Origin: Epiperipatus broadwayi | Taxonomy: Eukaryota > Onychophora > Udeonychophora > Euonychophora > Peripatidae | Direction: 5' to 3' | Assembly: GCA_028023455.1 (NCBI GenBank) | Contig: JAQFVV010006275.1 | Coordinates: 806,001 to 870,000 of the forward strand | Length of the DNA: 64,000 nt | Part shown: piece after piece, positions 56,045 through 64,000 of the stretch | Position numbering within the stretch: position 1 is the first letter of the stretch | Layout: every line of letters starts with the position of its first letter | The notes under the pieces: generated by a model | Database searches by the model: none | Seen by the model: the letters and a program-made list of their open reading frames with translations, nothing else | Told to the model about the DNA's origin: nothing | Position numbers and translations under genes: made by a program

Positions 56045-57772
56045 ATGCATACAAGGGCTCAAGCCAAAATGGAACATCAAGAAAAAGAAGTAAAAGAAGG
56101 AAATGAAGAGATGAAAGTAAAGGATACAATAGCCTATGGTAATATCATGGATATGTTAAAGCAAATGAGGGTGGAGCAAGAACAATTCATGAAAGAATTC
56201 ATGGATAGACAAGAGAGAAGGGTAGAAGAATGGATGGTATAGGTAGAAATAGACAACCAGAAAAGAATGGCTGAAGTCAGGGAAGAAATGAGGTCATCCA
56301 GCCATCAAAGGCTAAGGATACATGGGATGGATTTCACCAAGAGATTAAGAGGGATGAACAAAGGAGTATGGAGCCATGTGCATATGAGGAATCAGAAATA
56401 GTTGAGGACAGAGGTAGAGAGTCAGCAAGATTGGATTGGGATAAGGACATAGGGTGACCAGAAAAGGAGATAAGACAGTTAGATGAAGAGGTGGAAGTAG
56501 TTAGAGTGGAGAATCATAGAATGATGATGATGAGGGTACAGGAGAATTTAAGTCAGGTGGTGAAGGTAGTAGCAGGGTTAAATACAAAAGTTGAAGAGAG
56601 TATAAGGAGGTCAGCCAATAGCAGCACCAATACCAACATAGAGGGCATAGGACCAAGAACCAGTGGAGAATGTAGAATGCTGGGATCTGGAAATTGCATG
56701 GATTATCCTGTGGGCTTCCACCAATTTCTGAAGATCCAAGTCTTCGCTGGAAACCCTGGAGAAAGCCCGATGGAGCATTTGAACAGCCTTGAATGGTACT
56801 TCAAATTCGGTAGAATGAGTGAGGAGGTCAAGATAGCAGTCACCTGCAGCCATTTGCAGGGCGAATCTCAAGTCTGGTGGAACTCACTATTCCAGAAACC
56901 CATCACCTTTGCAGGATATCATAAAGCATTGAAGACCAGTTATTGGAGTGAGGAATGTGTTGCATCGGATAAAACAGGATAAATGGAGACCGGAGGAATC
57001 ATTTATAACATTCTTTCATCGTCAAGTGGCTAAGCTACGAATGATGACTGCAAATCCATTATTTGAGACGCAAATACTCCGGATAATTAGGCCCGGGTTT
57101 CCAAAGGATGTAGAATGAACTCTAATCAGTACAGAGAGTAGAGAGTCAGTGGAACAGATGGCGGAACTGTTGATCGCATTGGACCACAGTAGAGACCAAG
57201 TAGAGCTTCCGGAGGCCAAAGGGAGGGAAAAACAGCAGCAGGTACAAATAGCAAACCTAGGTTATGGAGGAGATAGAGAAACATTGGAAATGGCTCTTCA
57301 GAAATGTCCAAAATTAACGATTGAGGTGGAAGGACTTGTGGTCAATGCACTATTCGATTCGGGAAGTGAGATCTCTGTTATGTCTCAGGAAACGTTTGGC
57401 AGGTTAAAGGATGGCTGCGCAGAACTCAGGATGTTGCCATTAAAATCGGTTCAGGTACTGTTGGCGAATGGAAAAAGGGTAAAGCTGGAGTCCCAACATG
57501 TCTATGTAAGGATAGATATTGCAGGAGAAAGGTTTGACCATGTATTGGTGATCTTGGATGGGTTGATCCATGACATTGTGTTAGGTTCTGATTTCATGCA
57601 CAAGGTGGGATGCATACTGAGCTATAAACAGGGTTATACTGAGATAAATGGCACACGGCTAAACTTTGTAAAAAAAAACCAAGACGATAGAAGGGTTTAT
57701 CAGGGAGAAATCCTTGCACAGAACGCATTGATGGAGATAGAGTGGGAACATATAGTGGGTGAATCGATATAA
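56045..57772 (+). pseudogene. Gypsy-type gag-protease remnant, no RT
   Basis: Gag starts MHTRAQAKMEHQEKE with a long charged, probably coiled-coil segment; stops at 56242 and after break it. The capsid-like part (56491-56982) has QVFAGNPGESPMEHLNSLEW and LQGESQVWWNSL, the YxG(D/N)...W...L+GxAxxW(W/F) pattern of Gypsy gag. A frameshift near 56955 follows. The last open piece (57149-57772, 207 codons) has the aspartic protease: LFDSGSEISVMS (DSG at residues 70-72) and HDIVLGSDFM (~141-150). No zinc knuckle lies between capsid and protease. After 57772 there is no RT, RNase H or integrase, so the element is truncated or defective. Confidence 0.85.
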
Positions 57773-60700
57773 ATTGTAAATAAAATCAAATAAAATTTAA
57801 TTGACTGACTTTGAAATAACAACCGCAACAAATTAATACAAAAAGTTAATTGCCGCTCGATAGTTTTCTTTTTATCCCCCCCCCCAGAAAAGAGACATCA
57901 TCGCCTCGTATGGACTAACTAATTCAGCAGCATGAATGGTACTCTCATTTCCCTCTGCCTTATCTTTCTTTTCTCCCTTGTAGATGACATGAGGTCTAGA
58001 TGAAGAGTGCAAGGAGGTTGAATTTGACTTTTAAAAACTCAAAAAAAAAAAAAAACAATATAAATGAACAACTCCAAGTATAATATTTTGATTTCTTTTT
58101 CAAATCAAAACATTTTTAACCATATCAATGAACAACACACAGTTGATTTTTAAATTAATTTCTAAAAAAGAGAGAGATTTCTTGTAACACACAGGAAAAT
58201 GTTTGCTTTTTATCTTTTAATTTTAACTATTTACGAATTTAGAATTTTAGAAATGTAAATTACATTTAACCGTTTTAATTATCTCAGAATTATTTTGTGA
58301 TTTAGACGCAGTGTTTTAAAGAAACAGAGAGAAAATTAATTGTAGGTAGCCAAGTATAATATATCAGATGTAAATATTATGAAATCTGGCTATATGATCA
58401 ACCAAAAGTACTATGTTATGAGTAATTTGACCATCATGGTATAAAAAATCTTAAACACCAACCACAGCAGTTAGATTCTTAGTTGTTACTTGAAAATATA
58501 CATATTGAGTAGTGACATAATAATAATAAATTAATTTAAAATGTATCATGAAATTAAATAACTGAAGGGATTTATAATGATTAAAATGGTCCTGAATTTT
58601 TTATTAAATTAATTAATTATATTACAGAAGAGTATCTCAATTATCAAATGTTGATATCAAGAATGAGAATATTGAAGTTATAGAAAGAGGAATTTTAATA
58701 GTTTGTTCATATATAGATATACCTAAATTGCTTGATCTTGACCTTTTCATTAAAAGTATCTGTGATATTGATAAAAACGATGATGATAGTGCTTGAACAT
58801 AAATTAATAAATATCTTCTTTCACAATTCCAAATCTTACTTTAGTGCACAGAAGCCTAAACTATACATGGACAAGATTAAAATTAAGTAAGCATATTTGC
58901 AATTCAGTAGAAAACATATACATTTATATTGAACAGAGAATTTGAGGGAGTATATAATATTTATTAGTAGTGATTTTTATAACAGTCATAGAATTATTCA
59001 TTGTTTATGAAAGAATAGAAAATATGAGATCATGTTTTAAATTGACGAATCTGGATGAATAAAATAAAGCAAATTTATTGATGAAATTATATTTAATTGG
59101 GATATATGAAGAAGGATAGCAAGAAGAAATTGATCAACAGATTTAATGTATTAAAATATGAACTAAATTTTAATAAACAACATATATTTTAATTAAATAA
59201 ATATTTGCAAGATTGTGAACTTTTTTTTATTTTTATATATTAAAATAATTGACCCAACCCAGCCATCAAGTTATATTTTTTATAATATGGTTTCCAGCGA
59301 GTAATATCTCAAACTGAATTGAGACATAAATTCTCATTATACTCATTAATGGAAGTCAGAAATTAGTGAAGTTTTTTAAGAAGCTAAGAAAATATGTGGC
59401 AATGCAAAACTAAATAAAGCTTAGCAGTTACTAAAGATATATGGAATTATCTCTTGATATTCAGTTATTATTTGCATAATGATTTTATTTTATGAAATTA
59501 TGAAGAATTTTGGTCATACTGTAATTGACATAAACTTTAGGTAGACGACAATTAAACTTCATCCAATCGTCATATCTGTAAATAGAAATAAAAATTGGCT
59601 GAAGAAAGATGATTGTGTTAATGAAATTTATATCTAATATATTATTGCATGTTAGATCCCCACTAAAAAATACTAGAAAATGGAGTGATTAACTTTTATT
59701 CTTTTACTGTACAGACTGTGCTGTAAAATTATTGCATTTAAAAAAGAAATAAAGTATTTGAAATTATCTTGCTTCTTATCTTCTTTGCAATTAATTGCGG
59801 AAAACGTTTTTTTTTTCCCAGCAACTAATTACAAAAGAAATAAAACTATAAATATTTTAATAATTATGAAAATATTAAGCAAGAATAAATCAATCAAATG
59901 ATAATTATATTTTTTAAAAAGTTAAGAAAAATAGATAGAAATATATTTTATTTTAAATAGCTGCAAAATGCTATTAAATTTTAATCTACTGAAATGTGAA
60001 TACAGCTACTGATATTTATTAATTTTTTTAAAGATTCACTAGACATTTCTACTAACTCTTTTACTGGAGCTGTTGTTTGATTAAATATCCTTGTAAATGC
60101 TAATCTGTCACTAGAGATTCTTTTTATAACTGAACACCAAAATTTAATATTTATTATAATTAAATACAACATTTTTGTATCTTCTCAACATGTCATTTTA
60201 GCCAAAAAGAAGGCAATCATTTCAAAACTGAAAATAAATTATTTTTTTAAGTGATACTCATTTAATGTAAATAAAATATGTCATCAAATACTTTATTATT
60301 ATTCACAAATAAAATTTTTAGAAAAAACTTATCTGCATATCGGAGTTGACAATTGGTGGTCGAGATTTGCATGATTGGATTAGAAAAGAAGACATTTTTC
60401 ATAGTTTTAGTATGTTTAATTTTCTTTAATCTGTTTATAGAAAAACAGTATTGAATTAAAATATAAATACTTTAATAATTAAAAATAAATTGACTAATAA
60501 GCTGTTAAAGAAATTGGACATTTCTGTATCCACCTTTTAACTGTTATTACATTTATTCTTACATAAATCTAATATGTCAGTATCTTATATGACATAATAC
60601 ATAAGCATTTTAATTGTGAATTATTGTAATCTATGTCTTTTTTATTTTATTACATTGTTATATTCACATACTGTCAACTCAAATGATATATATTTATGTC

Positions 60701-61589
60701 CATGTGTTTTGTGTAAAGGCCTTAATGTATATGTTATATATATATGATAATTCTCAAGATTTTGTTGATCATAACTAAAATGGCAGTATTGAAATGCAAG
60801 CAATACTGTATATTTGTGTGCGATGTACTATAGCATAATCTTATCCTTTAAAATAAAAGAAAGACAAAATACAAAACCAGTGTTCACAATCTTAGAGGAT
60901 AAAAGTGAAAATAAATGAATGCTTAAATTTTCTATTTAATTTTGTATGGGCGAAAAAAGATCTTTATCTAAAATGAAATGACAAATTCTATTCATGTATT
61001 CCTCCAGAAGTAAATTACTATTTAATATTTGTTTTTGAATTAAACTTATCCACATTATTAATGACCTCAATGGTTTTAAAAAATTAACTAAGAAAATAAT
61101 AGACAAGAAATAAAAACTAGAAAATTAAATTGATCTCATAAATCAAATTTATCTAAATAGTCAGCTTGTTGTCTTTAAATGAAAATGTAATTATTATTAA
61201 TTTTTGTAAATATTGGTTATGCAGTTTTAAAAAAAAATTTTTTTGGGGGGTGGGGGGGAATGTTATTTAATTAAGAAGTTGGCATTTGTGGAAAAATTAT
61301 TATTAAAAGAATATTCACTAGCAATTTGACCTACTGCTTAACTTTTAGATTTGCTTCTTTTTTTTTTTAATCTTAATTCTCTTTCATTACAACAATTTTA
61401 TTTTCTAAAAATGTACTTTAATTTTATTAATAATTTTTATTAGTCATTCATTTTATTTTTTTATTTTAAGTAATAAACTTTATTAAAACACAACATATTT
61501 ACATAATTATAAAATAAATTTCTAGTTCAAACAAAAAAAAAGGAATAGTATTATCCTTCACTTGTCCATTCATTAGACTAGAGATTATC
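57773..61589. other. AT-rich stretch, no gene seen
   Basis: Follows the protease stop with C10 at ~57876 and G-rich run at ~61243; no further pol domain or other gene recognised. Confidence 0.6.
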
Positions 61590-61988
61590 CAATAATGAAT
61601 AATATTTCTGTAGTGTAATTTTCACTACACCATTCTTCTGCAAGGTAGGGACTGGGTTTTTTCCAAAATCATCTATTATAATTACGTTATACATTAGCAG
61701 TTATGATATTCTAATATATAGTTTTAAATTTAATTGTCCAGACTGATCATGTTATCTTTTAATCATCAATCTCTTTATCTCTTTACCATTGGCACAGTTG
61801 CTGTGTAGATCTTTGGGATATATTTTTTTTGCTATGGTTTCATTTTCCTTCATTTGGAATTGCCGGACTTTAGCCTTTTATTCTTCTCTTTCCCCTTTTA
61901 GAATGGTAGGTCGCGACTGGTTTCTATCCACTTTTAACACCTTTGCAATGTGTTAAAAGTGCATAGAAATCAGTCCCTGCCTTATATG
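61590..61988. repeat. small fold-back repeat shared with 30.2 kb
   Basis: Left part (61592-61660) matches 30228-30300. Right part has a hairpin: CGACTGGTTTCTATCCACTTTTAACAC-type arm (61913-61941) against GTGTTAAAAGTGCATAGAAATCAGTC (61950-61975). The AAGGTAGGGACTGG near 61648 and CAGTCCCTGCCTTA near 61971 are inverted, suggesting the whole ~340 bp is one element. Confidence 0.65.
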
Positions 61989-64000
61989 AGAGTGATTAAT
62001 TATAATTCACAAACTGTTTTTATTTAACTATATATATATATATTATTTTCAGTCGCTTTTATCACAATCTCTCATTATATATACTCATACATTTTATTAC
62101 ATATCAACACCTCTGATCATTATATTTAATAAACACTACAAATATCTTTAATTGAGTACATGATAATTTAACTCTCATATGGTAATTAACAAACATAGTC
62201 TGTTTAACAAATATATAGTAATTGAGATTAAGTAGTCAATTGTCTGTGTCTTTTAATTTAAATTCTATCATAACCCTACAGACATTGTAATTTATTTTAC
62301 ACATTTTCATTTTTAATTTAAAGAAACATATACTTTTGTCTAATTTTTTAATTTGTTTAATTTTAAAAAGTCTCCCATAAAAAAATTCTATCTGTAATAG
62401 TATACTTTAAGTTTAAAAAATGTCCCATCATCTGCTAAGATTGCCTCAAAGTGAAACTTATTTTTTTAAAACTTAGAAACTGATGCTTACTTAACCATGA
62501 AATATACCCAATTGCTTTTAGAATTCCTTGTGTTGTTACTCAAAAATTATACAGAATTGTATCAGCCAGGTCACTTGATGTTTGCTACTCATAATCAAGT
62601 TCACCACCAGAATTATTCATATCAATTTCTGTTAGAGTAAAATATATTTCTATCTCAATATCTACATAGTTTTTAAAAGATCTTTGATTAGTAATGAATT
62701 TTTAATAACCTGTTTCAAGTTTCTGTTTTTTGCTCTTATTTGTGATAAGAGTGTCAACGATTTTATATGATATAATACATAAGATGTGTTAATTGAAAGC
62801 ATTTCTAATATGAATTTACTTAAGCAAAAAGTTTTTAAAGGAATCAAAATTAAAACACTACTGCAACTTTTATTCATGGTCTGAATATTATGAGTTATGA
62901 ATTAATTTCTGCTCCATAGCTTCATAATATTAAAAAGATAATATGCAAACAATTTTCTTTAAGTTAGCTTTAGTTTTACTCACATGGATGAATGAAGGCT
63001 TTCCTGTTGCCTACCATGTAAATATCATACATTATTATGTGGAATGAATTGTTTCTATATGGAAAATAGTCTTCATCATAATGAATTCCTGCTTGTAGAT
63101 AACAAATTATGAAGACACTAATAAAACTATTAATGTGAACAGTATTACAGTGGTTAGCAAAGTAAGAGTTATACACAATTGGAAATCCTAGTTTATCAAT
63201 GTGAATAACGAATACAGTGTTGTTGGAAAACAAATGCCAGTTATACCTTTTGCAAAACAATATTTCTTTCATATAGCAAATAGTAAAATTACTTCATCTT
63301 ATATTAATAATATATCAAAATCAAAAATGGAGATCTGTAATATAATTGGTCAGCACAATGTTATTGTACTTCTGGAGATTCATCACTTCTATTAATACAC
63401 TTCTTAAATTGCAGGATTTATATTGAATAATGATAGAATGCATTCTAAACATGTAGTAATTACCTTTGTTTCAAACCATCTTCCAAAATAAACATCTATT
63501 GAAGATGGTTCAAATAATACTGTAATTATCATTTGGATAGATACTATTTATATATGAAATATTTACAAATTTTTCCATACAAACTAATCATACCCTCTTC
63601 CAAAACTTCCTATACTTTATATATATACATACAATATTTCAATTTTCATAGTAGCATTTAAAGATATATAAATGACAATTAAGCATTTTGGCAATTTTTA
63701 AAATAGATGAAATTAAACAATGTACAAGTTTAAGAAAAAAATATTTCAAATAAAAGAATTACTTCATAACTTTTATATTTTTTTCAAGATAAAAAAAAAA
63801 TTTCAACATTTTTGTAATAAGACAAATGAAGAATATTGTGCCACTTACTTCTCAGAACAATTATTGATCAATTACAATTTCTTATTTTTCAGCTAATTAG
63901 ATATTCATCAGTTGAAATGTTTTCTTATTATATTTTAAATGGAATAAAAAGTTATTTGTTACAAATCTATTAAATATCAAGAAATTAGCAAATTAATATT
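61989..64000. other. AT-rich stretch, no gene seen
   Basis: No element recognised. Open stretches at 62976-63272 (minus) and 63201-63395 (plus) overlap each other and show no domain. Confidence 0.55.

Noticed and set aside
59981-60172. 63-codon minus-strand stretch with fairly normal amino-acid mix
   Set aside because: No family recognised; too short and isolated to call a gene.
62976-63272. 98-codon minus-strand open stretch, possibly an exon
   Set aside because: Composition is not unlike random AT-rich translation, no domain is recognised, no splice context stands out, and it overlaps another open stretch on the plus strand.

Overview
This window looks like nuclear, non-coding DNA from an invertebrate animal. 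It is very AT-rich and has no operons or bacterial-type genes. I found no convincing host protein exon and no standard RNA gene. Recognisable content is almost all transposable elements at various stages of decay, set in AT-rich filler: non-LTR retrotransposons (an RTE/BovB-like family, a Tx1/L1-like family and Jockey/CR1/I-group-like pieces), a Penelope-like element, Gypsy-type LTR elements, hAT and other DNA transposon relics, a tRNA-derived SINE, and fold-back or satellite repeats. A TATA box plus TCAGT initiator at exact 30-base spacing inside an LTR hints at an arthropod, but the species cannot be named from the window.

Layout. 0-10 kb: a reverse-transcriptase (RT) relic, a hammerhead-like motif, a complete non-autonomous hAT element with 8-bp target duplication, then a minus-strand LINE (2.2-10 kb) split by a DNA element and by a Tx1-like LINE. 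10-13 kb: filler. 13.1-14.8 kb: a ~457-bp satellite with one inverted and three direct copies, each with a hammerhead-like core (more copies at 28.5 and 36.2 kb). 17.8-18.3 kb: RTE LINE 3' end. 21.8-22.4 kb: RTE LINE 5' end. 22.58-25.27 kb: two Penelope-like copies head to head as a 1.3-kb-armed palindrome inside one target duplication. 27.4-28 kb: decayed Gypsy RT. 29.3-30.2 kb: another LINE. 31.8-39 kb: a DNA transposon family, small inverted-repeat elements and a 259-bp-armed fold-back.

39.2-49.6 kb: an RTE/BovB-like LINE on the minus strand, hit twice by related LTR elements. One is a solo LTR (1,684 bp, target CTTG). The other is a 5,152-bp element with two 2.19-kb LTRs around only 771 bp of internal DNA (target CTAG). 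Removing each insert and one copy of its 4-bp duplication puts the LINE reading frame back in phase. 50.65 kb: a 96-bp tRNA-like SINE with perfect 17-bp target duplications. 51.2-53.3 kb: further copies of the DNA and fold-back families. 53.7-57.8 kb: gag and protease remnants of a Gypsy-type element lacking RT and integrase. 57.8-64 kb: AT-rich filler with one small inverted repeat.

Nothing here works together as a host pathway. The interest lies in element structure: recurring CTGATGA/GAAA hammerhead-like cores in unrelated repeats, the Penelope palindrome, a probable template-switch scar in one LTR, and the double-hit LINE.
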